A stretch of DNA of 64,000 nucleotides from positions 124,001 to 188,000 of the forward strand of contig JAHCHG010000002.1 of the NCBI GenBank assembly GCA_026129865.1, read 5' to 3'. Position 1 is the stretch's first letter. Every line of letters starts with the position of its first letter. This document shows positions 52,290 through 61,503 of this stretch, in pieces. The stretch is from Pyrinomonadaceae bacterium. GTDB taxonomy: Bacteria; Acidobacteriota; Blastocatellia; Pyrinomonadales; Pyrinomonadaceae. Under the pieces are notes generated by a model. It did not search any database and had not been told where the DNA came from. It saw nothing but the letters and a program-made list of their open reading frames with translations. The translations under genes and the position numbers were made by a program.

Positions 52290-52691
52290 TCATTGTCCTG
52301 AATGGATACACATTCGCAGCATTGCTTGAAGCTGCGTCGTGGTAAAAGGTTTGGGCAAGAACGCAACGGCACCGGCGGAAAAACTGTCTGACGAAAGTCG
52401 CGGATTTTGCTCCGCCGTCATCATGATCACCGGAATGTTCATTAACTGTTTCTCAGACTGCATATAGCGCACAAGTTCCGTCCCCTGAATGTAGGGCATT
52501 ACAACATCGAACACGGCGGCTGAAAACTTTTGCCCCGATTGAAGCAGTTTATATGCCTCTTTACCGTCGCGTGCCGATTCGACAATATAACCTTCTTTTT
52601 CAACAATAGTTTTAACGAGACGAAGAATTGCCGGGTCGTCGTCCGCAACCAAAATATGACCTTTTTCGCCTTCGATATTTTCTACGCTCAT
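52290..52691 (-). CDS. Single-domain CheY-like response regulator
   Basis: A 133-residue receiver alone, with the phospho-acceptor Asp in AAVFDVVMPY and the signalling Lys in AFLPKPFTT. The acidic pair is in LVADDDPAI. It has no output domain, so it presumably acts by protein contact. The ATG at 52691 follows AAGGGAAAAATTG; the TTG one codon upstream is less likely. It is 98 bases upstream of the long-tail receiver gene on the same strand, and both may serve one signalling chain; the partner kinase is not in the window. Confidence 0.88.
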   Translation of the reverse strand: MSVENIEGEKGHILVADDDPAILRLVKTIVEKEGYIVESARDGKEAYKLLQSGQKFSAAVFDVVMPYIQGTELVRYMQSEKQLMNIPVIMMTAEQNPRLSSDSFSAGAVAFLPKPFTTTQLQAMLRMCIHSGQ

Positions 52692-52749
52692 CAATTTTTC
52701 CCTTGTTCACTTTCCCGATGCCATTGTAGCAAACAATCACGGATATTCC

Positions 52750-53769
52750 TTAATTCGCCGCGAGTTCCGATGCAAGTTTGATCGCGGCGACCATACTCGA
52801 ATGATCGGCAATATTCCCGCCTGCTATGTCAAACGCAGTGCCGTGATCGACCGATGTTCGGATAAGGGGTAGTCCGAGCGTTACATTGACCGACGCGCCA
52901 AACGACAGACATTTAACCGCGATAGTAGCCTGATCGTGATAACAGGCGACAACAGCGTCAAATTCTCCGCCAAAAGCGCGTAAAAAGATCGTGTCCGGGG
53001 AAAAGGGACCGCTGGCGTCGATGTTTAGCTCGTTACGGCAATAATCGATAGCCGGCAGTATCTCATCCCGCTCTTCGTTGCCGAACATTCCGCTTTCGGA
53101 AGCATGCGGATTGAGTCCGGCGACAGCGATCCTGACGTCTTTCATCAACAGTTTCGACAATGTCTGATGCGAAAATCTGATCAGATCGACCAGTTTTTCG
53201 GTCTTTACCAGCCCGATCGCATCAATAAGCGAAACATGTGTTGAAAGCAATACAACGCGGAGTTTATCCGCGAAAAAACTCATTGCGAACCTTTCCGTAT
53301 CGGTAAGTTTCGCAAGAAATTCCGTGTGTCCCGGAAAATCGTAGCCGCCAAGCGCGATCGCGCGTTTGCTGATCGGCGCAGTCGCTATGGCGTCGATCGA
53401 TCCTTTTTTCCAAAGGTCGACCGCCGTTTCAATATATTCGGCGGCTGCCTTGCCGGTTACGGCAGCATCGACGCCGATTTCAAAGTTTTCAGGGAGATTG
53501 TCTAAGCTGAATACGCTTACTGCCTGTTGGGCAGACGATTGGGTTCCCGAATATTCGGTAAATTCGATTTCAAGTTTTAAATTTTGTGCCGTTCGCTGCA
53601 AAAACGGCAAGTTCCCGATGATTACCGGGAAGTAAATGTTCGATGATCGAAGTTCGGAAATCGCTTTGAGAACAATTTCCGCGCCGATTCCGGCGGCATC
53701 TCCGATTGTGATACCGATTCGCGGTAAATTTAAGTCCAAAACTAAAACCGGTCTGCCGAGTATCCACAT
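52750..53769 (-). CDS. pdxA: 4-hydroxythreonine-4-phosphate dehydrogenase
   Basis: Oxidises 4-phosphohydroxy-threonine in the DXP-dependent pyridoxal phosphate pathway. In 339 residues it has RIGITIGDAAGIGAEIVLKA near the start, the metal-binding histidines in FPGHTEFLA, GLNPHASESGMFG and CYHDQATIAVK, and the ending DHGTAFDIAG. The first ten residues (MWILGRPVLV) may belong to a longer leader than usual, so the true start might be the GTG a few codons on. Confidence 0.93.
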   Translation of the reverse strand: MWILGRPVLVLDLNLPRIGITIGDAAGIGAEIVLKAISELRSSNIYFPVIIGNLPFLQRTAQNLKLEIEFTEYSGTQSSAQQAVSVFSLDNLPENFEIGVDAAVTGKAAAEYIETAVDLWKKGSIDAIATAPISKRAIALGGYDFPGHTEFLAKLTDTERFAMSFFADKLRVVLLSTHVSLIDAIGLVKTEKLVDLIRFSHQTLSKLLMKDVRIAVAGLNPHASESGMFGNEERDEILPAIDYCRNELNIDASGPFSPDTIFLRAFGGEFDAVVACYHDQATIAVKCLSFGASVNVTLGLPLIRTSVDHGTAFDIAGGNIADHSSMVAAIKLASELAAN

Positions 53770-53835
53770 TCAGATATTCGCGACCGAACCTCAAAATAAC
53801 TCTACTACGAAGCGCCGAATGGTTCAACAAACGGC

Positions 53836-54102
53836 TCAACTATCGTCATCCGCTTTGAACATATATTTAATATATTTTTTGTAAAGCAGCAATTTAGGAC
53901 CGTTCTCACGATTTATCTTCAAAGAAGATCGATCGTACCAATCGATAACGCCCGTAAGTTCTTCGCCGTCGTGAAGGACGAACGTCATCCGCGTCCGTCC
54001 GTCTATCTGCTTTTTGTAGTAATAATTTTCCGCGTGTGTTTCGGTCGGCGGCGGCTGCTTTCTTCCTTCCCCGAAATCCGGTTTTCGATTTCTATCTTTC
54101 AT
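53836..54102 (-). CDS. hfq: Hfq-like RNA chaperone (Sm fold)
   Basis: An 88-residue Sm-like protein from the ATG at 54102. The N-terminal 25 residues are basic, Pro-rich and polar. The Sm core follows: RTRMTFVLHDGEELTGVIDWYDRSSLKI (Sm1, with the DG turn) and KLLLYKKYIKYMFK (Sm2). The Hfq YKHA motif is YKKY here, so the histidine of the classical proximal RNA pocket is missing. An acidic tail (ADDDS) ends the protein. It is 34 bases downstream of ftsZ on the same strand, an unusual place for hfq, which is often next to miaA. Family call is by fold pattern. Confidence 0.75.
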   Translation of the reverse strand: MKDRNRKPDFGEGRKQPPPTETHAENYYYKKQIDGRTRMTFVLHDGEELTGVIDWYDRSSLKINRENGPKLLLYKKYIKYMFKADDDS

Positions 54103-54148
54103 AAGGTACGCCAATCAAAAAAAATCGATTTTGAGTTTAGTTGGGAAT

Positions 54149-55255
54149 TTAATCGGCTTGCCGCCGGATAAATGTCGGAACTTCGATGTCTTCCTCGCGT
54201 TTCGGATCGCCGGGCGAAAAAGCAGGTTTCGGAATGTAGTTTCCTGCAGATTGATTGTCGCTCGCCGGCAAAGCCGCCGCTGCTGCATTATCAAATCCTG
54301 TCGCGATAACGGTTACTTTCACCTGATCTTTCAGATCTTCGTCAAAAACGGTACCGAAAATAATATTCGCATCTTCGTCCGCTTCTTCATTGATCATTGA
54401 GATCGCTTCTTCTATCTCGTCGAGCGGCATATTTTTCGAACCGGTGATATTGATCAATGCTCCGCGCGCACCTTTTATCGAATTTTCTTCGAGCAGTTTG
54501 GATTCGATCGCAGATTTCATCGCACTGACCGAAGCGCCTTCGCCGGTGCCGTACCCGATTCCCATCAGCGCGACGCCCATTCCCTGCATGACAGATTTAA
54601 TATCCGCAAAATCAAGATTGATGATGCCCGGAACGGTGATCAGATCGGAAATTCCCTGAACTGCCTGAAGCAAAATATCGTCGGCGCGACGAAACGCGTC
54701 CATTACTGAAATTTTTTCTTCAACATCCTTCAAACGCGAATTAGGTATCGTAATTATCGTATCGACGCAGCCGCGCATTTCAGCCAATCCTTCTTCAGCC
54801 TGACGCATCCGCTTCTTGCCTTCCACGGCGAACGGTTTGGTTACAACAGCAACGGTTAAGGCTTCGAGTTCGATCGCAAGCGCAGCAATTACAGGCGCTG
54901 CGCCCGTTCCGGTTCCGCCGCCGAGCCCTGTCGTCACGAAGACCATGTCCGAACCTTCGAGTACGTCCATGATCTTTTCAGTATCTTCGATCGCCGCCTG
55001 GCGTCCGACCTGCGGATCGGCGCCCGCGCCCAATCCGCGCGTTAATTCGCTCCCGAGCTGAATCTTTATCGGAGCGTTTGACGCATTCAGCGCCTGAACG
55101 TCCGTGTTCGCGACGATAAATTCTACACCCTTAATTCCCGCTTCGATCATGTGATTGACCGCGTTTCCGCCGCCGCCGCCGACACCGATCACTTTTATGC
55201 GCGCGCCGGTTATCGGTGGTTCGTCGATAAACATTTTTATTCCGTTACTTTTCAT
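54149..55255 (-). CDS. ftsZ: Cell division GTPase
   Basis: Tubulin-like GTPase that forms the division ring. In 368 residues it has [13 protein letters not shown], the tubulin signature [19 protein letters not shown] near the end and the short conserved tail [10 protein letters not shown], which contacts FtsA and other anchors. The linker is short. The start at 55255 leaves a hydrophilic N-terminus of 18 residues. It is the last of the division genes, with the hfq-like gene 46 bases downstream. Confidence 0.98.
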   Translation of the reverse strand: MKSNGIKMFIDEPPITGARIKVIGVGGGGGNAVNHMIEAGIKGVEFIVANTDVQALNASNAPIKIQLGSELTRGLGAGADPQVGRQAAIEDTEKIMDVLEGSDMVFVTTGLGGGTGTGAAPVIAALAIELEALTVAVVTKPFAVEGKKRMRQAEEGLAEMRGCVDTIITIPNSRLKDVEEKISVMDAFRRADDILLQAVQGISDLITVPGIINLDFADIKSVMQGMGVALMGIGYGTGEGASVSAMKSAIESKLLEENSIKGARGALINITGSKNMPLDEIEEAISMINEEADEDANIIFGTVFDEDLKDQVKVTVIATGFDNAAAAALPASDNQSAGNYIPKPAFSPGDPKREEDIEVPTFIRRQAD

Positions 55256-55425
55256 TTTGAAGTCCGTCCGTAGTCTTCTATTTCCGAATTTTTTTGGGAA
55301 AACTCAGGTTAATTATCAAGTGTTAAGCTTTTTTCGAGAGATTTTCGGTATTCAACAAGATGTTGTGCCTTTGGCTGACAAGCATACAACGATTTGCGGT
55401 CAAAAATCCAGTCAAAATGTTAAAT

Positions 55426-56664
55426 TTATCTAAATTTCTCTCGAAAACTTTCAAACCATTCCGCAACTTTCTTCGAAGGCGACTTGCCTCCGTAATTTTG
55501 TTCCCTTATTTGCGACCGCATCGACGATAAAGCCAATCCGGCGGCGACCGCCCAATCCGGAGTTTGTATCTCTTCGGCAAGTCCGCCGAAGGATTCCAGA
55601 TCGAGAAACCCGAGCCGCGTCGGCGCGTCAAAAACCTGTTCCGCGATCTCAACCATTCCGCGGATCATCGATCCGCCGCCTGTCAGCACAACGCCGCTCG
55701 GAATTTGAACTCCGGAGTTCGCAACGACGACCGCAATATGATGAAGGAGTTCAACAGCGCGCGGCTGAACTATGTCGCAAAGTATCTCTTTCGTCAGCTG
55801 ACGCGTTTCATTTCTTCCGACCGGTTTTATTTCGATAACTTCGTGTTTTTCATCCGCACTCATCAAAAATCCGGCGACACAGCCGTAAAGATGTTTGATC
55901 TTTTCCGCTTCCGGAATCGAAACGCGTAAACCGACCGCGATATCTTTTGTAAAATGCATTCCGCCGAACGGAAAAACAGCGGTGTGCTGAACCGCACCGC
56001 GGCTAAAGATCATTAAACTCGTAACTTCCGAACCGATATTGACGACCGCGCAGCCGTATTCGCGATCGTTATCGGACAAAGTACTTGTCGCAGCGGCAAG
56101 TGCGTCGAGCATCATATTTTCTATCTCGAGACCGGCGCGGTGAATAGCTTTTACAATGTTTTGCCCGCCCGCGCTGGGGCTCGTAACGACATGAATTCTG
56201 CTTTCGAGCCGCGCACCGTGCATTCCGACCGGTTCGATAATGCCGTCCTGACCGTCGATAATAAATTCCTGCGGCAGCCGGTCGACGATGCGCCATCCGG
56301 CGGGAAGCTGCACCGCGCATGCAGATTCTATCGCGCGGTCGACATCGTCGCGCGTGATCTCGCGCCCGGCACCGGCAACCGCGACGACGCCGCTTTTGTT
56401 CTCTCCCTGCAAATGCTCGCCGGAGATATTTACATTTACAACCTGAACTTCCAATCCGCTGACGCGTTCAGCCTCGTCAACCGCTTTTTTGACCGATTCG
56501 ACAACGGAATCGCTTGTAATCACAATGCCGCGGCGCAATCCGCGCGAATCTGTCTGACCGATGCCGACGATCTCCATCACACCGTTTTCGCCGGCTTCGC
56601 CGATCACGCAGCGAATCTTGCTTGTTCCGATATCCAGTCCGACTGCTTGAATTGAACGACTCAT
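55426..56664 (-). CDS. ftsA: Cell division actin-like protein
   Basis: ATP-binding actin homologue that tethers FtsZ to the membrane. The 412 residues have VGLDIGTSKIRCVIGE (phosphate 1), VVNIGSEVTSLMIF (phosphate 2) and GVVLTGGGSMIRGM (adenosine). The C-terminal amphipathic helix is AEWFESFREKFR. Order ftsQ-ftsA-ftsZ is normal; a 170-base gap before ftsZ contains no gene. Confidence 0.97.
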   Translation of the reverse strand: MSRSIQAVGLDIGTSKIRCVIGEAGENGVMEIVGIGQTDSRGLRRGIVITSDSVVESVKKAVDEAERVSGLEVQVVNVNISGEHLQGENKSGVVAVAGAGREITRDDVDRAIESACAVQLPAGWRIVDRLPQEFIIDGQDGIIEPVGMHGARLESRIHVVTSPSAGGQNIVKAIHRAGLEIENMMLDALAAATSTLSDNDREYGCAVVNIGSEVTSLMIFSRGAVQHTAVFPFGGMHFTKDIAVGLRVSIPEAEKIKHLYGCVAGFLMSADEKHEVIEIKPVGRNETRQLTKEILCDIVQPRAVELLHHIAVVVANSGVQIPSGVVLTGGGSMIRGMVEIAEQVFDAPTRLGFLDLESFGGLAEEIQTPDWAVAAGLALSSMRSQIREQNYGGKSPSKKVAEWFESFREKFR

Positions 56665-56703
56665 CTTTATTTACCTGTTAATAATTTCCCCAATCAAAAG
56701 CAT

Positions 56704-57522
56704 CTAGTTTTCGCGCGGCTGTGCCACAGAACCCTGAACATCGTACGATTTAATTTCGCGCCCCTTATTAGCAACCGCTTTCAGCGCGTCGCGCAAACCT
56801 TTTCCAAAATTTTTGTCGCCGAGCGATATAGTTACGGGTTCACCGGAATCGATGATCACCGCCTTTGCATCGCGAAGATCTCTGATCTCAACGGATTTCA
56901 CGCGCTTAACAAGATCGAAGTCACGCCATTCCTGCAGCATTTCAGTGAACATTTTTACTCGCGACCTGTTTTCTTCTATCGAATTCAGGGTCTTCGATTC
57001 GTCCCATCCCTTCAGAGAAAATGGAGGTCGGTCGGTGCCCGGTTCATAACGATTAAGTACGACGGCTTCTTCATCGACCCACAGTTCGCCCTGCGAAAGT
57101 TCGACCAAGGCGACAGGCTGACGTTCGATCACGTTAACGCGTATGCCGTCCGGCAAAATTCGCGACACGACGGCGGATTTTACAAGCGTCAGTTCTTCTA
57201 TGTCTCGTCTTGTTTCTGCGAGATCAAGATTCCACACGCCGCTTTTTGCGGAATGGCGATTTACAATATTTTCAATATCGCTTCGCTTTCCGCGTTCGAC
57301 GCCTTCGACCACGATCGATTTTGCATCGAAAAATGAAGACGCCGTTGCCGTGCGGTAACCCATCAATATTAAAAATCCGAGCCCGACCGTAATTCCGACC
57401 ATGAAGATCAACGGAAGCAGCACCTTTAGCGCCGCGCCGCTTTTACCCGTTCTTTTAGGACCTGAAACACGACGCTTTGCTGCCGCCGGTCGTTTTCGTG
57501 CTGCTCTTTTTCGTGCTGCCAT
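56704..57522 (-). CDS. ftsQ: Cell division protein
   Basis: A 272-residue bitopic division protein. A basic N-terminal tail (ARKRAARKRPAAAKRR) precedes one membrane helix (VLLPLIFMVGITVGLGFLIL), an extracytoplasmic POTRA domain (starting FFDAKSIVVEGVERGKRSDI) and an FtsQ domain. Low sequence conservation is normal for FtsQ; position between murC and ftsA and the layout secure the call. The N-terminal tail is richer in Arg than usual. Confidence 0.9.
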   Translation of the reverse strand: MAARKRAARKRPAAAKRRVSGPKRTGKSGAALKVLLPLIFMVGITVGLGFLILMGYRTATASSFFDAKSIVVEGVERGKRSDIENIVNRHSAKSGVWNLDLAETRRDIEELTLVKSAVVSRILPDGIRVNVIERQPVALVELSQGELWVDEEAVVLNRYEPGTDRPPFSLKGWDESKTLNSIEENRSRVKMFTEMLQEWRDFDLVKRVKSVEIRDLRDAKAVIIDSGEPVTISLGDKNFGKGLRDALKAVANKGREIKSYDVQGSVAQPREN

Positions 57523-57536
57523 AATCGATTCTCGTG

Positions 57537-58913
57537 TTAGTTCAGCTTTTCCAAAATTTCTTCGGAGAGCCCGGTAATACTTCCCGCACCAAGCGTGATG
57601 ACGAGATCTCCTTCCTTAAGATCTTTAACCACCCGTTCAGCCGCGTCGTTTATTTCACCGATATATTGAACGTTCTTATGACCGAATTCCTTGATCTTTT
57701 CCGTCAATACTTCCGCAGAAACTCCTTCGATCGGCTGTTCGCTCGCTGCGTAAATATCCAAAATGTAAAGCGCATCGGCATTGTTAAAACATCTTGCGAA
57801 ATCTTCCATTAACTCCTGAGTTCGCGTGTATCTATGCGGTTGAAAAACCACGACGCTGCGGCGTCCGCCTGAACCGTTCTTTGCTGCCGCGAGAGTTGCG
57901 AGAATCTCCGTCGGATGATGACCATAATCGTCCACAACGACTATGCCGCGCGATTCGCCTTTAAATTCGAAGCGTCGATTTGCGTTCTTAAACTTCTTGA
58001 ACGATTCAGCGATTTTCTCGAAGGGAATATCAAGTTCCAAACCGACGGCGGTCGCTGCCAATGCATTGTAAACATTATGCTTTCCGGGAACTGGCATCGA
58101 AATCTCGCCAAGCAATGCCTTTCCTTTCACTACCTCGAATCTTGAGCCGAAACCATCGTCGTAAGAGATATTTCTTGCCGAGACATCTGCTTGTGCGGTA
58201 AACCCGTAGGTGACGCGCCGGCGCTTGATCTGCGGGATGATCGACTGAACATTCGGATCGTCGAGACAAAGTACACATGCACCGTAAAACGGAACTTTGT
58301 TGATAAAGTCAGTAAAACACTGCATCACATCATCCATTCCCTTATAGGATTCCATATGCTCGCGATCGACGTTAGTTACGACAGCGATCGTCGGATTAAG
58401 CATCAAAAACGACCTGTCGCTTTCGTCGGCTTCAATAACGAACCAGTCGCTTGTTCCGAGCTTTGCGTTCGAACCGAGCGTATCGACGACGCCGCCGACT
58501 ATAGTCGTCGGATCGACGCCGGCGTGTCCGAGAACTGTCGCGACCATCGACGTAGTCGAAGTCTTTCCATGCGATCCCGCAACTGCGACAGAATACGGTT
58601 TCAAAGTCATCAGTTCCGCCAGCATCTCGGCACGGGGAATTACCGGAATTTTCTTTTCGCGGGCGATGACAACTTCCGGGTTATCTGCCTTTACCGCCGA
58701 AGAATAAACGACAACCTGCGCGTCGCCGACATTTTCAGCCGAATGTCCTTCGTAGATCTTCGCCCCGATCTTTTCCAACCGGTCGGTGTTCTTTGATTTT
58801 TTCAGATCCGAACCCGAAACCGTAAAATCCAGATTGCATAAAACTTCCGCAATTCCGGACATTCCGATCCCGCCGATGCCGATAAAATGTATATTTTTAA
58901 CGTGTCTAAACAT
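57537..58913 (-). CDS. murC: UDP-N-acetylmuramate--L-alanine ligase
   Basis: Adds L-alanine to UDP-MurNAc. The 458 residues have the N-terminal HFIGIGGIGMSGIAEVL, the ATP loop AGSHGKTSTTSMV (about residue 112), and DDYGHHPTEILATL (Mur ligase core) near 335. It is in the dcw order between murG and ftsQ; murB and ddl are not next to it, so those lie elsewhere in the genome. Confidence 0.98.
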   Translation of the reverse strand: MFRHVKNIHFIGIGGIGMSGIAEVLCNLDFTVSGSDLKKSKNTDRLEKIGAKIYEGHSAENVGDAQVVVYSSAVKADNPEVVIAREKKIPVIPRAEMLAELMTLKPYSVAVAGSHGKTSTTSMVATVLGHAGVDPTTIVGGVVDTLGSNAKLGTSDWFVIEADESDRSFLMLNPTIAVVTNVDREHMESYKGMDDVMQCFTDFINKVPFYGACVLCLDDPNVQSIIPQIKRRRVTYGFTAQADVSARNISYDDGFGSRFEVVKGKALLGEISMPVPGKHNVYNALAATAVGLELDIPFEKIAESFKKFKNANRRFEFKGESRGIVVVDDYGHHPTEILATLAAAKNGSGGRRSVVVFQPHRYTRTQELMEDFARCFNNADALYILDIYAASEQPIEGVSAEVLTEKIKEFGHKNVQYIGEINDAAERVVKDLKEGDLVITLGAGSITGLSEEILEKLN

Positions 58914-58930
58914 TCTGTTAGTAGTTAGCG

Positions 58931-58979
58931 GTTAGTGGTTAGTGGTTAGTGGTTAGTGGTTAGTGGTTAGTGGTTAGTT
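58931..58979. repeat. Heptamer tandem repeat (GTTAGTG)n between murC and murG
   Basis: Six perfect GTTAGTG units (58931-58972) and a partial seventh. Beyond it lie CTAACGACTAACAACTAAC (58997-59015), the approximate complement, so the gap can fold. The end of murG (Leu-Val-Val-Ser-Arg and the stop) is encoded by this complement. Confidence 0.9.
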
Positions 58980-58996
58980 GAATTTACAACTTACAA

Positions 58997-60076
58997 CTAA
59001 CGACTAACAACTAACATTTCTTCCATCAAATCAACTGTAACTTCCGCCGCATCCTGTTTTGCTAAGCTTTTCGCGGCTTTTTCCATTTCTGTTATTTTTT
59101 CCGGTGCGTTAATCAATTCCTTAATTTCACTCGCCAGAGATTCTTTGCTCAAATCGCTCTGCAAGATCATTTTTGCCGCGCCTGCCGTTTGCAACGCTTC
59201 GGCGTTTTTGCGCTGATGATCGTCAGCAGCGGTCGGCAGCGGAATCATAATCGAGGCTTTTCCTGCCGCTGAAAGTTCCGCACAAGTTGTTGCGCCCGCA
59301 CGACATAACACCAAATCCGCTTTTTCAAATTCCGAAACCATATCGGTTATATATGCGCGAACATCCGCTTCGTTCCAACCTTCGCGCTTGTAAATCTCTT
59401 CTATCTTTTCAAAATCAAACTCGCCCGTCTGATGCGTAATATTCAATTTATCTTTGACCGAATTTAATATTGGCAACGCTTCGGTCATCGTATTATTTAT
59501 CGCTCTCGCGCCTTGCGAACCGCCGAAGATCAAAAGATTTAACTTTTCTTCGCGCGATTTCGGCTGAATTTCAAAAAACTCTTTTCGCACCGGATTTCCG
59601 GTAACAATTCCTTTCTTACCGAAAAACGGCAATGCTTCTTCAAATGTCAAAGCAGCTTTTGTGATGAACGGCGCGAGCCGACGATTCGTAAATCCCGGAA
59701 GCGCGTTCGAGTCCATCACAAGCGTCGGAATCCGCATCAAACTCGCCATTAAAAGAACCGAACCCGTTACATAACCGCCTGCGCCGACGACGACATCGGG
59801 ATTAAAATCCTTAATGATCTTCCGCGCTTCGAGAAAACTCTTCGGCAAAATCATCAAACCTTTTAACTGCCCGACGATTCCGACATTTTTCAGTCCCGCG
59901 CTGTTTATCAAAGAAAGTTCAAAACCATTCGCCGGAACGATTTTCGTTTCAAGCCCGCGAGCCGAACCGACAAATAACACTTTCGACTCCGCATCACGCT
60001 GCAAAATCTCTTTCGCAACCGCAATTCCCGGATAAATATGTCCGCCCGTTCCTCCGGCGGCGATCAAAACTTTCAT
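58997..60076 (-). CDS. murG: UDP-N-acetylglucosamine--N-acetylmuramyl-(pentapeptide) transferase
   Basis: Adds GlcNAc to lipid I to give lipid II at the inner membrane. The 359 residues have the N-terminal GGTGGHIYPGIAVA (lipid/UDP site), GGYVTGSVLLMASL, GGSQGARAINNTM and the C-domain RAGATTCAELSAAGKASIMIPLP. The last five residues and the stop lie in the repeat element that follows the gene, but the core is intact. It follows ftsW by 84 bases containing other repeats. Confidence 0.97.
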   Translation of the reverse strand: MKVLIAAGGTGGHIYPGIAVAKEILQRDAESKVLFVGSARGLETKIVPANGFELSLINSAGLKNVGIVGQLKGLMILPKSFLEARKIIKDFNPDVVVGAGGYVTGSVLLMASLMRIPTLVMDSNALPGFTNRRLAPFITKAALTFEEALPFFGKKGIVTGNPVRKEFFEIQPKSREEKLNLLIFGGSQGARAINNTMTEALPILNSVKDKLNITHQTGEFDFEKIEEIYKREGWNEADVRAYITDMVSEFEKADLVLCRAGATTCAELSAAGKASIMIPLPTAADDHQRKNAEALQTAGAAKMILQSDLSKESLASEIKELINAPEKITEMEKAAKSLAKQDAAEVTVDLMEEMLVVSR

Positions 60077-60078
60077 TT

Positions 60079-60157
60079 CATTTCACCGCAGAGACGCAAA
60101 GACGCAGAGATAATCTAAAATCAAATCTATGTTTATCTGTGTTCATCTGTGGTTTCA
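60079..60157. repeat. Two short dispersed-repeat motifs between ftsW and murG
   Basis: CACCGCAGAGACGCAAAGAC (60079-60098, then GCAGAGA) and ATCTGTGTTCATCTGTGGTT (60135-60154) fill the 84-base gap. Both are familiar as intergenic repeats in many bacterial genomes; only one copy of each is in this window, so the assignment is from memory. Confidence 0.5.
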
Positions 60158-60160
60158 TTT

Positions 60161-61342
60161 TTATTTCAATCCCGTTCTATTTCGTCGCTTTCGCGGTTTC
60201 GATTTTTCATAATTTCTTTCAACAAAATCAACTTTTACATCAACAAATCCGGCATATTGAGATAAATTCAGCAAAACTCCGATCGCGCAAAGTGTAATAA
60301 CGATTGAAGATCCGCCATATGAAATAAACGGCAGCGGAATTCCCTTTGCCGGCAGGATCGAGATCACGACCGAAATGTTAAAAAGCGCCTGAACAATTAT
60401 TCCCGTGATGATGCCGATGCCGAGCAGCTTTCCAAAACGGTCCGGAGCGAGCAGCGCTGCACGTGTTCCGCGCCACAATAAAAGCGTAAACGCCAAAACC
60501 ACTGTCAGCGTACCGATTAATCCAAATTCTTCTCCGACGACCGCGAATATAAAATCCGAATGCGGATACGGCAGGTAAAAAAGTTTCTGCTGCCCTTTTG
60601 CAAATCCTTCGCCTAAAAACCCGCCCGAACCGATCGCATAAAGCGATTGAACGACCTGATAACCCGCATCGTCGGCGTGCGCGAACGGATCTAAGAACGC
60701 CATCAGCCGCTCGACACGCCACGGCGCGAACATTAAAGCCGACACGCCGACCGCCAGCAAACCGAGCAGAACAGCGGCGATATGCAGCAATTTTGCACCG
60801 GCAGTAAAATAAACAGCCGAAAATATCGCACAAAGTACGATCGTCGTTCCCAGATCGGGCTCGAAGATTATCAAGCCGCCAAATATCGCCATGACGGCTA
60901 AGCACGGCAGAACCGTTTCCTTAATGTTCCCGATTCGGTCTTCGTTACGGGTTAAAAAATATGCGAGAAACAGCGGCAAAACGATCTTTGCGATCTCCGA
61001 AGGCTGAAGCGAAAAACCGCCGAATCTGATCCAGCGCCGCGCGCCGTTAACGGTTGGAAATCCGAACACGCTGATCAATAAAATGACTGTCAGCAAAAGC
61101 GAACCGTAAATAATTAAAGGTCTTTGATAATTTCGATAATCGATCCGGCTGATCGCGAACATTGCGGCTAATCCGACAGCGGTGAACAAAAGCTGTTTAT
61201 AGAAATATGTATATTGGCTGACGCCCTCGGTTTCTTTCAGCGCGAGCATTGCCGATGCGCTGTAGACCATAACGACGCCGAACAGCGCCAGCGCCGCGGC
61301 GATCGCAAAAAGAAACCAATCCATTCTGAGCTTTTTAGCCAT
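60161..61342 (-). CDS. ftsW: Lipid II polymerase / division SEDS protein
   Basis: A ten-helix SEDS glycosyltransferase of 393 residues. FSLQPSEIAKIVLPLFLAYF and the later PAKGIPLPFISYGGSSIV are the SEDS signature, and FEPDLGTT supplies the catalytic acidic residue region. A basic C-terminal tail (KSKPRKRRNR) faces the cytoplasm. Its place between murD and murG matches ftsW rather than rodA. Confidence 0.95.
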   Translation of the reverse strand: MAKKLRMDWFLFAIAAALALFGVVMVYSASAMLALKETEGVSQYTYFYKQLLFTAVGLAAMFAISRIDYRNYQRPLIIYGSLLLTVILLISVFGFPTVNGARRWIRFGGFSLQPSEIAKIVLPLFLAYFLTRNEDRIGNIKETVLPCLAVMAIFGGLIIFEPDLGTTIVLCAIFSAVYFTAGAKLLHIAAVLLGLLAVGVSALMFAPWRVERLMAFLDPFAHADDAGYQVVQSLYAIGSGGFLGEGFAKGQQKLFYLPYPHSDFIFAVVGEEFGLIGTLTVVLAFTLLLWRGTRAALLAPDRFGKLLGIGIITGIIVQALFNISVVISILPAKGIPLPFISYGGSSIVITLCAIGVLLNLSQYAGFVDVKVDFVERNYEKSKPRKRRNRTGLK

Positions 61343-61503
61343 AGATATTTGTCCGGCAGTTCGAACCTAACTACATTTCCGTCAAACAATTTTCACACAT
61401 CGCGACCGAACTAATTTTTACTATCAAGACCGGCAGCGTTTTATCTCGTTCAAATACTTGCGAACGTTTTCGCGGTTTTGTCCCCGTTCGTGCGGATTAA
61501 TTC

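Noticed and set aside
58931..58979. Telomere-like or CRISPR-like array
   Set aside because: Seven-base units without spacers in a dcw gap are a simple tandem repeat.
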